Positions 36,605 to 48,228 of a stretch of DNA of 64,000 nt are shown here, piece by piece (position 1 is the stretch's first letter; each line of letters starts with the position of its first letter). The position numbers were made by a program, and so were the translations under genes. The notes beneath the pieces were generated by a model. That model searched no databases and was not told the origin of the DNA. It saw only the letters and a list, made by a program, of their open reading frames with translations. Origin of the DNA: Blakeslea trispora (lineage: Eukaryota > Mucoromycota > Mucoromycetes > Mucorales > Choanephoraceae); contig JAIWNE010000030.1 of the NCBI GenBank assembly GCA_025331445.1, positions 1 to 64,000 of the forward strand, written 5' to 3'.

Positions 36605-38184
36605 TTAGTTGGAGCCATCATTTGATCTCTCAACTGAAATAGGCCGTCTGGGACTTGATGATCTACGACGAGGACTAAGGGATCTACGACGAGGGCTAGG
36701 GGATCTACGACGAGGACTCACGGAACGGCTATCAGAACGACGTCTACGACGAGGACTTGGAGAATGTCTTCTTGGGCTTCGAGAACGTCTTCTTGGGCTA
36801 CGAGAACGTCTTCTTGGACTGCGAGAACGTCGAGGAGATCGAGAACGGGATAAAGAGCGAGATCTGCGTCTTCTGGAGGAATTTCCACCACCATTATTCT
36901 TCTCACTATACAAACATGCATGGCATGCATAAATAAGCAAGTGCGATATTTGCCACTATTATTCTAAATACTTACGGACAATCGCGGGCTCTGTGACCGG
37001 TTTGACCGCATTCACTGTAAGTTGTTGGTAATAAAGTTTAGTTTACTATACGTCGATCCCTGTCTGATTTCAATCCAAACGCTTTACTTACAAACAACTA
37101 CCCTTTTGGAATCTCAAGGCACGCTCACCGCTATAAATAGATGTCAATAAACAGAAGACTACAGAACATTACAAATACTATACCTTCCTTTTGGCAAAGA
37201 ACTAAACATTCATTAATAACAACGTATAATAATAAAAGTTAACAATCAATCTAAAGTATGAACACAATCGAATTTTTCAAACCCACCATTCATTAGCACT
37301 AAAAAGAGTAAAAGAATTATACGGCAAAAGAAAAAAGAAGCAATTAGTTGTACAGAATAAGATGAAAACAAATCAAGAGTCATAAGAGAAGTATCATTCT
37401 TACATGTGCCCTAATATATGGAGAGAAACACACATAATGTCAATAGACTGTAACAACCTTTGTGTATTGAAAAAAAACACCAACCGAATTCACCGCAGTT
37501 ATAGCATCTGTCGTTGCTATCGTTGTTTGGAACATCTCTTCTACCTCTGTCTGATCTATAATCGCGGTCACGATTGCGACGACTGTCACGGTCACGCGAC
37601 TCCAATCGGTTACGAGCAACATTCGCGACTTGAACAACTAGTCTGTCATCTTCAAGTCTATAACCATTCAGCTCTTTAGCAGCATCATCCGCTTCTATTT
37701 ACAGTCAACAAAAGAAGAAGAAAATGAACAATAGCCATAAAAAATAAAGAGAATAAAGCTATCACTTACCTCTGACACTCTTTTTTTTGTTCCAGAAAAA
37801 GTGAGTCAAGTTAGCAAAAACAATTCTATCTAAACTAGTACCCCCATTCAAACAAAGCCAAGAAGAAAAAAGATACATACATCAAATTCAATAAAAGCAT
37901 AATAGTCCTAGATAACAGTTATTACTACTATCACTCTTCCGCTTTTCTATTGGCTTACTCTGAGAATAAAGTCTCGTACTCGGCCGTATCGAGAAAAGAG
38001 GTCCTTTAAGTCTTGCTCGCGTACATAACGGTTAATATTGCCTAAGTAACAATAAATAAAGACGAATTTACTTTCCTCTTATCAAGCTTGTTTACATACC
38101 AACATAAAGGCGACAAGGATTAGGTCTGGCTCGATCTCCTCCTCTGTCACGATCACTACGATCTCTATCTTCGTAATATGACAT
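36605..38184 (-). CDS. SR-type splicing factor: RRM, zinc knuckle, RS tail
   Basis: A spliced minus-strand gene with at least seven short exons, ATG at 38184 (MSYYEDRDRSDRDRGGDRAR). The RRM shows RNP2 RLYVGNI, then LKDLFSRYGRVRDFIL, RNP1 (DYYAFIEF) on its own small exon, and AAKELNGYRLEDDRLVVQVA. An Arg/Asp linker leads to a Cys-rich region: CYNCGEFG (first knuckle atypical, its His is not seen with the junctions I chose), then a canonical CFECGQTGHRARDC knuckle. The RS domain (36605-36890) is a long run of RRRSRSPRR units. The order resembles SRSF7 and plant RSZ factors. It should act in pre-mRNA splicing or export in the nucleus. Exon joins around 37140-37500 are tentative. Confidence 0.8.
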
Positions 38185-38714
38185 AGTGGAATTACAAAAA
38201 GGGGCTGAACTTTTAATAAAAAAAAATCAGAAAATACAGTGCTTACGGTCCCAAATGGCGGATTTCAAAAATCATTTGGCGGTTTCCAAAAATCCATTTT
38301 AGAAAAGAAGCTTTAAATGTTGTTGTTCGAACCATTCGAAGGTGACAAATTAAATCTCTTGTTTTGAAAATGCAGATTTAGTTAAGCACCGATATCTGTG
38401 AAAGGCACATACATGGAATAAGTATGTTCGAACCACTGAAAAGGTTGAAACATATTAGAGGAATACTCTCGGATTATTTTACCAAATTCGAATGATCTTA
38501 AAACTACAAATTGGGAGTATAGAAAAGGCACATAGAACAAAGAACAGCCTAAGAAAAGCATACAGAAATGGAACATATCTGAGGACTTGGAAGAAAAAAG
38601 TGCAAAAAAAAAAGTTGAAAAGTCTTTGCAAAGGTGATGGCCCAAAGACTTAGAGAAAAAAAATTGTTTTAGATTCATAGAAAATCAACTTGGAGGTGGT
38701 GATGAGTTGTGAAC

Positions 38715-40065
38715 GAAAAAAGCCAATTTCTTTCTTTGCCTGTTACGCTTAAAATGCTCAAAATGCCCAAAATGCCCAAAATCGCTGCTTGGGCGTGGTG
38801 ATGGTGATGTTTGCCTTGTTTGTATTGAAGATATAACCCTAAATGTTTTTTCTTCTCTTCAATGGATATCATTGTTTGCTCTTTTCTGTTTCTTTTTATC
38901 TATATTAAACTCTGTATCTGAAGACAAAGGTAAAAAAAAAAAGATGGAGAAAAGTGTTCTATATCAACAAGAAAGGAAAGGAAAGGAATGGGTTTATTGG
39001 CATATTTTTTGTTTCTTGTTGTTGGCATAGATGTTCTTGTACATTTCAAAGGATGGGAAGGGGGTTGACAGAGGAGAAGAGGAGGGATTTGGCTTACAGA
39101 ATTGTTCATAGATGTGCATAATGTTAAAAATCGAGTTCAATTGTGAGGGGAATGTCTTCAAGTCGGAGTAAAAGAAGGGAAGGGTGATGGTTTCAATATG
39201 GTTCATAAGGAAGACATTCTTTGCTTTGGTCATAATATAAAACTTGAGTTGCTTTCCAACAACATGAAAGCACACAACAGCATCAACACCACCACTACTC
39301 AAGATTTGGCGTCCAAAGACACCCAAACGAAGCACGTCCCACTCAACACCGACCTTGCTTGTGCCCGAAGGCTTCACTTCACCGACAACGTTTTTTTGGG
39401 CGCCCTTGACTTCAACAAGGTAATCTGGGCGGCAGTTCTTCAAGATTTCATCGTCTTTATCAAAGACCAAATTTGATCTACAAGGAAAAAATGCGTAAGT
39501 TTTTTTTTTCTGAACAAATTAAAACGGGCAACCAAGACTTACGCATAGGCATCATGGTCTTTGCTTATTTTGAACATAGCCTTCATCAGGCTATGAACAA
39601 ACGATGTCTGAAGCTGCATTTCTCCTATCTTCTTTTCTTTGGCAACCAACTCATCAGCACTAGGTAGTGAAAGAGATAGAAGAGTGTCAGTCAGAAATAA
39701 CAAATGGTTAATTCTTATATGTACTTACAGACAAGTAACAAGGCTGATCAATCTCTTGACTGCAGGGTTTGTTTGGTTCAACCTCATTTTGCTCAGCTTG
39801 TCTTTAAATTCTTCTAGGTCCTCGAAACGATCATCCTCAAAGTCCTGTGGATAGAGACGATATCAGCTGTAAAGAAAAGAGATCAAAAGAAGACAATGTA
39901 TACTTACAGAGATCACATCTTCCAATTCTGCTTTGACACAAGAAGGAAAACGCTTGGGAGGCCCCCAGATCTTCTTCTTGTATCTCTTGTTAATTTTAGA
40001 CAAGATGTCGGCGCTGATGTAGTTGTCATAGGCTGAATCAACTACCAAATTAATTTTTACGACAT
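38715..40065 (-). repeat. Left arm of 1.35-kb inverted duplication
   Basis: Matches 53207-54548 in reverse orientation, through exons, introns and 3' flank, with only scattered differences by eye (for example one His/Leu codon change and one extra aaaatgccc unit at 38757-38780). Likeness stops at 38715 and about 40065. Because introns are shared, this is a DNA-level duplication and not a retrocopy. Confidence 0.92.
38994..40065 (-). pseudogene. 5'-truncated copy of the PD-(D/E)XK-like gene
   Basis: Corresponds to exons 3 (part) to 6 of the gene at 52876-54278. Exon 6 (39477-38994) is open and encodes the same RPDYLV and GEVKP motifs with the same stop. Exons 1 and 2 are missing: at about 40065 the likeness ends inside exon 3, and a Tc1-like transposase fragment on the other strand begins at once. 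An upstream open frame starting at 40174 is the antisense of that fragment and is not a replacement N-terminus. Probably not expressed as a working protein. See the entry for the complete copy for domain details. Confidence 0.8.
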
Positions 40066-40355
40066 GGTGCTTACAGAATTGCATTTTTGTTGATGAAACT
40101 GGGTTCAACTTGCACATCAACCGTACCCAAGCCAGAACAAAGCGTGGTGCTCCTTCAAGAATAAAGGCGGACATTTCTTCTCAGGGACGAAACCTCACTG
40201 TTTTTGCTGCAATGAGCCACGCTGGTTTAGAGATCTCAGCTTGCCACTGTAATCGAGGTACGACCAGGTCAGAGCAGTTCGAGGATTTCATCAACGTCTT
40301 GATCAGGCACATGAATCAACGAGCTTTGAAGAAGCTGCTTCAGAGAGTTAGATAA
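40062..40355 (+). mobile_element. Tc1/mariner (IS630-type) transposase fragment
   Basis: An open stretch in one frame reads CIFVDETGFNLHINRTQART, then KRGAPSRIKADISSQGRNLT and VFAAMSHAGLEISACH, then FEDFINVLIRHM, ending at a stop at 40355. The DE-x-GFN...R..(A/T)KRG...GRNLTVxAAxS pattern is the middle of a DDE_3 transposase. The first Asp motif is upstream of the break and the last Asp/Glu part is absent. It abuts the end of the inverted-duplication arm, so the rearrangement broke in or next to this element. Confidence 0.75.
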
Positions 40356-40530
40356 TCCGCTTCTCTCATTATTTCCGAGGACTGCAAAGGATGGATTAGA
40401 CATTCTTTTCCTTTTTTTTTTTGCCAGATGTATCCGTGAAGAAGAGATGCTCTAAATAAATTCAATCACAAAAAGAAGCTGCTTTTGTTGCATTTGACTA
40501 CTGTCTTGATTTTATTTATTGAAAGCCTAT

Positions 40531-40744
40531 AGAGATATATTCAAAAAGTTTCACCCTGAAATTTATCTGTGATTGATAGCCATTCTACAAGAAATAGACC
40601 TGCATGAATCAGGATGTCATAATATGCTTGGAAAAAAAAAAGAGCTTTCTAGCCATGAGATCCTGATTCATGCAGGTCTATTTCTTGTAGAATGGCTATC
40701 AATCACAGATAAATTTCAGGGTGAAACTTTTTGAAGATATCTTT
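40531..40744. mobile_element. Foldback element (MITE-like), copy 1
   Basis: Two arms of about 85 bp (40531-40615 and 40660-40744) are near-perfect inverted copies around a 44-bp loop. The outer end is agagatatattcaaaaagtt. It is almost the same sequence and length as the copy at 51821-52033, including the loop. No open frame of note. A transcript would form a long hairpin. Confidence 0.92.
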
Positions 40745-41621
40745 AATATACCTTAGCAAAATTAACGATACCTAAAAACGAAATCTATGGTGCACACTTC
40801 CGAAATCAATAATAGAGACTTTTGGGAGAAAAACTCAATGGCCTTAGGTTACTCCATAAGAAAATAACTCTGCAAAAAGTTACATTATCTAAACAGTTCT
40901 ATTGGGTGAAATTCGGTTCCGACTAGCAAGAATGAGCAAACAATGAATAAATATCAGGATGTAAAAAGGAAGAGTGAGGTCATTGTGCTATCTCAATTCA
41001 ACTAATAATGACACAATAGAATCAAATGACTAAGGCCCACATTGCTACCAACCCAGATCTTGATATTTTGTATGATAAATCAAACCATTGACCATTCAAT
41101 TTCTTTAATGGTGTATCACATATTCCTTACAAAAAAATAAATAATGAGTATCAAAATGAAGCAAAAGAGAAAAGTGCATTTGCGTTACGGAATAAATGTG
41201 CTTATTGTAGAGCATTTGATTGTTTTAGTGTCTTTATTAATGACTGATTGAAATGCTCCCTTACAACACCTACTGTTCAAATGCTTCTCTCGAGTGAGAT
41301 ATAGTCTAGTGAATTGCATGAAATACTCTACAGATTATAGCCTTGATATATTGTAGTATCGCAGAACACAGTCATGAATTATGCTACTTACATTAACCTC
41401 ATGTACTTAATAGAAACATTCTCCTTTAAATATCAATAAATGAGCCAAAATACACAACAAACTAAGCTCAAATCATCATCAATCCTGCCTAGAAGTATTC
41501 TAATAATTATTGAGTAAAAACATTGCGTTTCTGTATTGGTTTTATTGCTTTCATAGCCAAGTATTCCAACGTAAATGTAAACTGCTTCAGGGCTGAAAAC
41601 TGATTGCTCAATTCATTTAAA
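40745..41621. other. AT-rich spacer, no gene seen
   Basis: Short open frames only, no recognisable repeat or RNA gene. Confidence 0.55.
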
Positions 41622-41639
41622 GGGCTCGTATGTCATGTC

Positions 41640-42345
41640 TTTTTTTAGGGGAACAAGTCCAGTTTTATTTAAAGTCCTTTAAATGTCAGAAGAGGGAAGA
41701 AAAAGACTGGATATATAAAATTTAAAAAAAAAAGCAATAAGGAGGCGAGGGAAACTATTAGTGATCTAAATGTAGCGTTGACTGTCCAGGAAATGTAGGT
41801 GGCTATTGATAGTATTCAAGGTAGCGGTAGGAGAGAAGGGCTTGTTTTCGAAGACAGAGTGCCAGTGCGTTTGCCAGATACCCAAAAGGGTACAGGCAAA
41901 GATCTGTTCCTGTGAGAGGGAGGAGAGCGGAAGAGAGAGATCACGAATGCGTGTGACAGGGAGGAAGCGGTAAATACAATGAAGGAGACGAGGGACATCA
42001 GAGGGGACAAAGCGGATGAAAGGAGGGATGTAGGTGGTGAGGACGGTCAACCAGATCGAGGCCTTAGCCGGACAGAGGAACAGGAAATGATCGATAGTAT
42101 CGTCAGAGGCAGAGCAAATGGGGCAGAGAGGAGATGGGAACGAGGACGGAATTAATTGATGGAGTAATGAGCGACAGAGAATCTTTCGATGAAGGAGGCG
42201 GTACCAAACCGTCCGAGCTTGCAACGGGATAGCTAGAGACCAAAAGGTTTTCCAAGTAGGGGTGGCAAGTATCGAAGGTTGGAGGGGAATGCGAGAACGA
42301 GTGAGAAACTTATAAGAGCGGATAGAGGAAGGTGGATGCCGAAAG
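41640..42345 (-). mobile_element. 5'-truncated LINE copy 1 (3' end only)
   Basis: 699 bp plus an A-tail of 7 are the same as 48942-49640. The frame 41766-42345 encodes the LINE ORF2 C-terminus with the CPICSASDDTIDHFLFLC zinc motif. The flanks are 11-bp target duplications: tatgtcatgtc at 41629-41639 and tatgccatgtc at 42346-42356 (one mismatch). This marks a target-primed insertion into the end of the DDE element. Confidence 0.9.
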
Positions 42346-42582
42346 TATGCCATGTCTGGGGGGGATACAAAACTCTATTTCCAAATTTAGTAATTTTGAA
42401 AAAACAAAAAGAAGAGAAAGAGATTTATTCATAAGGCATTATATAGTACTGCACTTGCTTGGATCAAACAATCTGCCGCAGTCTTTCTCTTTTCTGCATT
42501 TCAGGCATATTGGAGAAATACACCGCTTTCTGTTGATTTTGCCGGGACAAGTGTGAGATCCACAGCCTTTGCATGTTCTTCG

Positions 42583-45500
42583 CTAGGCTACATCTATTGT
42601 AATGTTAGATGGTCCTGCTACTGTTGCTACTGCTACCAAATTGGATGTTCTCACATCAGCAGTTCTGTGGATATTGGGCTGCAGTATTTGCTGGGCTGAG
42701 CTTGATATGAAAGGCTGTTGTTGACGAATTTGCATGCGTGGTATGCTAAAAGCAAAAGGTATGTTTTGTGTTTCAAATAGAAACACAACAGCAGGAGGAA
42801 CAGAAGTTGGCACAGGCATAATTAACGGCGATTCAGGTAGCATAGCATTACCTACTGTCATAGGAAGGCTAGGTACACGAGCTTGTTCAGTCTGCTTAGG
42901 TGCATTTACAGATTTTTGTTCAGTCATAAACGACTCAATGATACCAAAATGAATGCTATTGGTTTTCTTAGCCGCTTCCTGCTCTTTCCAGTGGCCAAAA
43001 TGCTTTTCCAAATGCTCTGGCGTCTTGTAGAAAATGTTCTCACCATTTGCATGAGCATTCCAAATGGAAGCAAATTTCTGAAAACCAGGGCTATGAACAT
43101 TTAAAAACTGCTCGTTATACAGCCGAGGAAACAAAAACAACTCTTCTAGTGTATGCAACGCAATAATAGCAAATTTGGTCCTTTGAGCATGAGCAACGTA
43201 AGTGTATCTGACATTTATCGGACGACTTGTTGAACCGACAGACAGATGTATAGTATCTTCTATCTTTGGAATGGTCAAGTCTGAAAATCCAGAAGCAACC
43301 GTATTACCATTGCTACTTTCAATGCCAAGTTTTCTCATTTCATCTTCAGGAAATGGGCAAATTCCAAAAACTTCTTTCGAACTTGGTAATTGAAAGCATT
43401 AATATCGACGGATATATGCTGCTTTAGATCACTGATGCCAAGCTTGCTTCGTAACAATTGGATATGTTGTACTAGCCATGGATCATAGTGACCTTTATGA
43501 AGACGACTGCATCGATTGGCAGTTCCAACGTCAATATTGTGGCGCAGTCGATATTCTGTCAACATGGCATCTGCCAATTCAGGTCCTGCTCCAAACGAGC
43601 CAAACTTTCGAATCAAGTTTTGATGGACACCACCCTCAAGGGAGTTGGTGTCTCTTACACATCTATACAAAGTAAGGCCAAGTTTGTCTTTTTTGCCAGT
43701 CTTGAAACAGAGCTGAACTCCTGGGGGATCAGAGGCGTGCCCTAATTCTACAGTTCTAAGAACACTTAAAGCCTGTTTTAAGAAAGCTTGTCAAACAAAG
43801 GTCTTGCAGACTTCGAGCACTTTAGCGGTCCACAAGACAAAAACAATGATTTCAACAGCGGCAACAACTGCTCAGGAGCAGGAGCTTTTCTTCTAATATG
43901 CTTCATGATCCAGGACATGTCATACTTCATCTTTACTTCCCAAGAAGATCCATTGCTTTCGAGTGCTTCTGCAACAACTCTCCTATCTTCCTCATCCAAG
44001 ACAAAAAGATTGTCACTGAATCTACGAGTAAATTCTTGGTAGACAGAGTGCTTTTTGTAAGGCTTGATCATGTCCATTAGATGGAATATATCTTTCACTA
44101 CTCTTGTACGAATTATGGAGATATCGACTCCATCGTTATTGCTTGGACTTAAATTGACATTCAAAAATGCTTTGTAGCCAGCAGAAAAGCTTTCTTTGTC
44201 TACCATCGCCGTGTCTTCTCCAAACATAACTACAAAAGCTTCCTCAACCTCACTTTCTGTAGCACTTCGATCGCTTGCGGATTGAACATCAACGCTTTGC
44301 TGAAAGGAGGCTGTAAGATTTTGCTCATGGTTACTAAACTCATCCATGCATTCTACATCTTGCTCGGCTACTGTTACAAGATCCTTCATTGGTATACTCA
44401 ATTCAAAGGGAACTGCACCAAAAGAGTTGAGAGGTCTTGAGTTTCCAGTGATTGTACCTGGGTTCAAAGAGAAAAGAAATCCTGGGAACTTAACACATAG
44501 TATGTTTACCATGACTACATCTTGATTGGTGATATCACTGCAAACTTTACCAAGCGCAACTATACTCTTTGCTTGCCTAGGCTTGTAAGCTACACAAATA
44601 CCTGGAAGACAGTTTCTAGAACTTATTCTAGTACCAATCTCATGTTTGCCTCTTACAACGCTGCATATAGCCATGCTTGCCCAAGCATCAATGGCAGCAT
44701 ACTCAATTTGTTGGGCGGACAAAGGTGAAATGCTCCAGTTATAAAGCCGCTCATCTTTCTTGATCTTCGTTCCAAGAACTTTGAACGCAATTTCGGTCAA
44801 AGACATTTGGCCATTTGGAATGCATTTTCTTGCAGAACAAAAGGAGCCAAACTCAAGAGCGCCACGACACATAAGGTGATAACCTCGGTTGATTCTTCCG
44901 AGATCGCCGCTCACTTGCCTTCCCACCTTTCTGATAGTTGCATCTCTCAGAAATGCTTGGAAATATGGAGGTAATTCCTGCCATAATTGATCCAAGTGGA
45001 TTACCAATACCTTGTTCTTGTAGGCTACTTGGACAACATCCACATTATCTCTAGCAGAGAAGGGTACCCATTCAGTATCAAACCCAACAGTCTTATCTTC
45101 ATCGGTCTTCAAATCCTCAAGAAGCTGTCTAAAATGATTGTTGATAGCTTCATAATCACGAGTAACATAAACAGCTTCAACAGTTTCAGGCAACTTCAAA
45201 AAATCAGAGTCTTCATCAACAAGAGATGCAGCAATGTCTGGTAAGGGTTGCACTTGATGTTTTAGAGATTCGAAAACGCCCTCCAAAAAATTTTTATCAC
45301 CTTTTACATTATCTGTAAAGAAAGCAATTGGCATTTCATGGCCATACAAGGAATAACCCTCACGCATTTTCTCAAAGGAAAAGCGAAGACAACTCAATGC
45401 TTTTGAAGGCACCAGCATTTGTTGCAATATCTCTTCATATTCATTCGTTACTGTATAGAGTGCAGTAAAAACACTGGCTTCATTGATTTTTGCCATGTGC

Positions 45501-46688
45501 TTGGGAAACTTAAAAGAATGATCTCCTTTCAAGATCTTTCCATCTAAAAGCATCATATGCTTATCCATCTTTGGTCTAAGAGTCTGAATAATAGCAGTGT
45601 AAAAAGTACGAACATATGTGCCCGAAGGCACAAATCCTGCATATTGCATCTGATTTTCAAAAGAAGAAAAAACATCAGGTTCAGAGTTAAGAAAGTATCT
45701 TGCAGTACCGCTTCTTTTTCTGTAAACAGAAAGCAAATACTGAAGCTCTATGCGATCATGACGACGATGGTGCAATTCAGCAAGAATTTTCAGAAAACGC
45801 TCAGGTCCAACAGAATTTTGAATGCATGGTCTCAACAAGTCAGCAACAGTCTTAGAGACACCTCCTCTGTGTGTCAAGATAGCAGGGAATTTTAACTGAA
45901 GCTCATAGGGTAGCTGTTTGATAACTTGACTATCATGAGCGTTGGTCGTTTTTCCACAACCAGACGATAAACACCTATATCTCATTGACATAAGGTAGAA
46001 GCAGCTAGAAATCAATATGTTAGAAGAAAATATAAAGAACGACGATCTGCATCTTACCTATCAATATCAATTCTTCTTGCATGAGGCTGTTTGTTGAATC
46101 CTTTAGTAAGCCCTTCGCTAAGCAACAAACGAGGAATCCATAGAAATACTCGAGGGTGATAAAGGGATTCAATTTTCTTGTTTTTCTTAAGCATAAGAAA
46201 GGGCATCATGGGCTTTATCCAGAAAGTACCTCTTGCATATTCTGAGGGATGATCTTCCCGAGAGAGTCTGTTTTGGATACTCTCCAAGTAAAGTGAAATA
46301 GCACTTTCTTCGGGCAAACTGTCAACTTGTTCGCTCTGCTCTTGCTCTTCCTCTTCAGTTGCCAAAGCAGTGCCAATAACGCCACTCTCTGAATAGTCGG
46401 TGACCTACTCAAATAGCACATATAATTCTAGGTCAAATATCAAAACTATAGCAGGTTCATTTTACATACTACTTCTTCTACGGAAGAATCCGCGGCTTGT
46501 GATGCTGAAGCTGATGGGAAGTCAACATTGTTTTGAAGGCGATAGAAAGCATTCTGGATCGTTTGCTGACTACTGTCAAAACCTCTGGTGGCAGAAAATC
46601 TGCCAGTGCTAAACTGTCTAGCAGAACTTTTAGTTATCTTGTGCTTTTGGTTGTTTTTCATAATTGGTAACAGAAAGCCTAAATGCAT
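42583..46688 (-). pseudogene. Transposase-like protein: zinc/DUF6729-like, RNase H-type core, DEDDy exonuclease
   Basis: One protein of about 1,250 residues, read on the minus strand. Exon 1 starts at 46688 (MHLGFLLPIMKNN); an intron (GTATGT...GAGTAG) leads to VTDYSESGVIG; then WIKPMMPFLMLKKN and FLWIPRLLL; an intron at about 46055-46000 leads to MRYRCLSSGCGKTTNAHDSQ and FPAILTHRGGVS, the DUF6729-like zinc region. The transposase core reads KGDHSFKFPKHM...FTALYTVTNEYEEI...FFTDNVKGD. A 3'-5' exonuclease follows with all DEDDy positions: GFDTEW (Exo I), VGRQVSGDLGRI (Exo II), YAAIDAW (Exo III). The C-terminus has DPPGVQL, RCVRDTNSLEGGVHQNLIR and YRLRHNIDVG. Two frameshifts (about 43780 in ctttcttaaaac, about 43375 in a T run) kill it. 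The family name is from memory; domain order is seen. Confidence 0.75.
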
Positions 46689-46876
46689 TCTCTTCTAGCA
46701 ATACAAGAAATCAGTATATCTGAAGTCGAAATTTCAAATCCAGATGTTAATAAGAAGAATGATTGGTTAAATTCAGCCAATCAAAACTGTTATTAATACC
46801 GGAGTTTCCCCCAGGCATGTCAGGTCCGCCAGAATCACCTGAGTAAAATAAAAAAACAATCAGCTGTCGCGGTGCT

Positions 46877-47115
46877 TTAATGTCCCCATTTCACACTAAT
46901 ACATCTGTTCAGATTTTCAATGTAGTGCTTAATCCATCCTTCACAATCTTCCGGCCGGATGCTTCTTTCTGCTTGCTCGATGACCTTGTTCGTCATCTCC
47001 TTCTCTCTTGGAATGCATTTTCCTCGAATTTTAGCTGTTAAATCCGCGACATTGATTTTGCAGATTCGCGAATTTACGATATTCTCAACAGAATATTTTA
47101 TACTCCGAGTATCAG
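46877..47115 (-). mobile_element. DDE transposase C-terminal scrap (Tc1/pogo type)
   Basis: A minus-strand frame reads CKINVADLTAKIRGKC, IPREKEMTNKVIEQAERSIR, PEDCEGWIKHYIENLNRCIS and a stop at 46877. The xxDCxGWIxHxxxxLxRC ending is typical of fungal Tc1/pogo-like transposases. The catalytic part upstream is unreadable. It lies directly outside the right end of the DDE element. Confidence 0.55.
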
Positions 47116-47720
47116 TCTACCATCAAATAGTAAAGCACAATATCGAATCTCATGAAGACAAAGTAACAGTTTATAAAAAAATATTAATTAGCGAAACAGT
47201 ATAGATAGCTCCCTGTAGATAGACGATTTAAGTCTTTATCTTATATTCAGATAACTTATATTGTCTATACTACAGAGTTGTCTAAACCTCGCACACAGGC
47301 CTCAAAATATTAAATCCTGACAAACATAAAATAAGCCGGATTGACGGACTTTAGACTTGTTATAAAATAGAGAAGAATAAAAGAGATTACTTCAATTGAA
47401 CTCAAGTAGAGACAGAATTGATTGAGTAAGATAAAGATAATGTTTATTGAAATAATGATGAAGGCTATTTATACTAATGAAATACGGATGAGAATATATA
47501 ATAGGAAAGATTGGATAAAGCCAATTGTCAAGAGAAAGGTGAACAGATCAAGAAAGGAAATAATGGCAGAGCAAACTAAAAAGGAAATGTTCTTGTCAAG
47601 AGAGATTCAATTACCGTAGCTGACGTAGAACCTCAGCTCACAACAAACATAATGTGGCTTGCCTTGCAAGCACTCAATAAATAGACAAAAAAAGAGGGCT
47701 AACAGTAGGTTGGACTTAAT
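47116..47720. other. No gene seen
   Basis: AT-rich DNA between the transposase scrap and the tandem duplication. Short open frames only. Confidence 0.5.
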
Positions 47721-48228
47721 ATACACATATTGTTTGACACTTGTTGCTTGGTTGGCTATGAAGAGATTCGAAAGAGGGTGCTCTCATGGCGTACCATCTC
47801 TGATCGTTTAACACCCTTAGTTTTACTTAAGCCTTGTGTTTCGTGTATCTTTGCTTATAGGGGCTGCTTTGCGATGTGTCTGCTACGTTGAGCTCGCGGC
47901 ATTAACCGGGTGTAGCAGGCATGTCCAAAGTATGTTCCTATGGGTATTGGTATGGCACTTTTACACTAATCACTACCTTTGCTTCAATACACATATTGTT
48001 TGACACTTGTTGCTTGGTTGGCTATGAAGAGATTCGAAAGAGGGTGCTCTCATGGCGTACCATCTCTGATCGTTTAACACCCTTAGTTTTACTTAAGCCT
48101 TGTGTTTCGTGTATCTTTGCTTATAGGGGCTGCTTTGCGATGTGTCTGCTACGTTGAGCTCGCGGCATTAACCGGGTGTAGCAGGCATGTCCAAAGTATG
48201 TTCCTATGGGTATTGGTATGGCACTTTA
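47721..48228. repeat. Tandem duplication, two 242-bp units, period 266
   Basis: Unit 1 is 47721-47962 and unit 2 is 47987-48228, with a 24-bp spacer and no difference noticed. Each unit begins atacacatattgtttgacac and ends near ggtattggtatggcacttt. On the minus strand an open-looking stretch with Thr/Arg-rich composition is interrupted by stops, so the units may be retroelement-derived; origin unknown. Confidence 0.88.

Larger units (their letters stand above)
41622..46830 (-). mobile_element. DDE transposon with exonuclease domain, interrupted by a LINE
   Basis: The right end (46801-46830) has gtttcccccaggcatgtcag. At the left, joining 41622-41639 to 42357 onward gives ctcgtatgtcatgtctgggg, an imperfect inverted match (ctgacatgcctgggg expected). 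A LINE copy (41640-42345) sits between those two parts. The transposon carries one gene on the minus strand (42583-46688). No clear duplication of the target is seen at the outer ends. The left end is an inference from the reconstructed match. Confidence 0.65.

Noticed and set aside
36609..36932. Arg/Leu/Gly repeat frame opposite the RS domain
   Set aside because: Antisense of the RS repeats.
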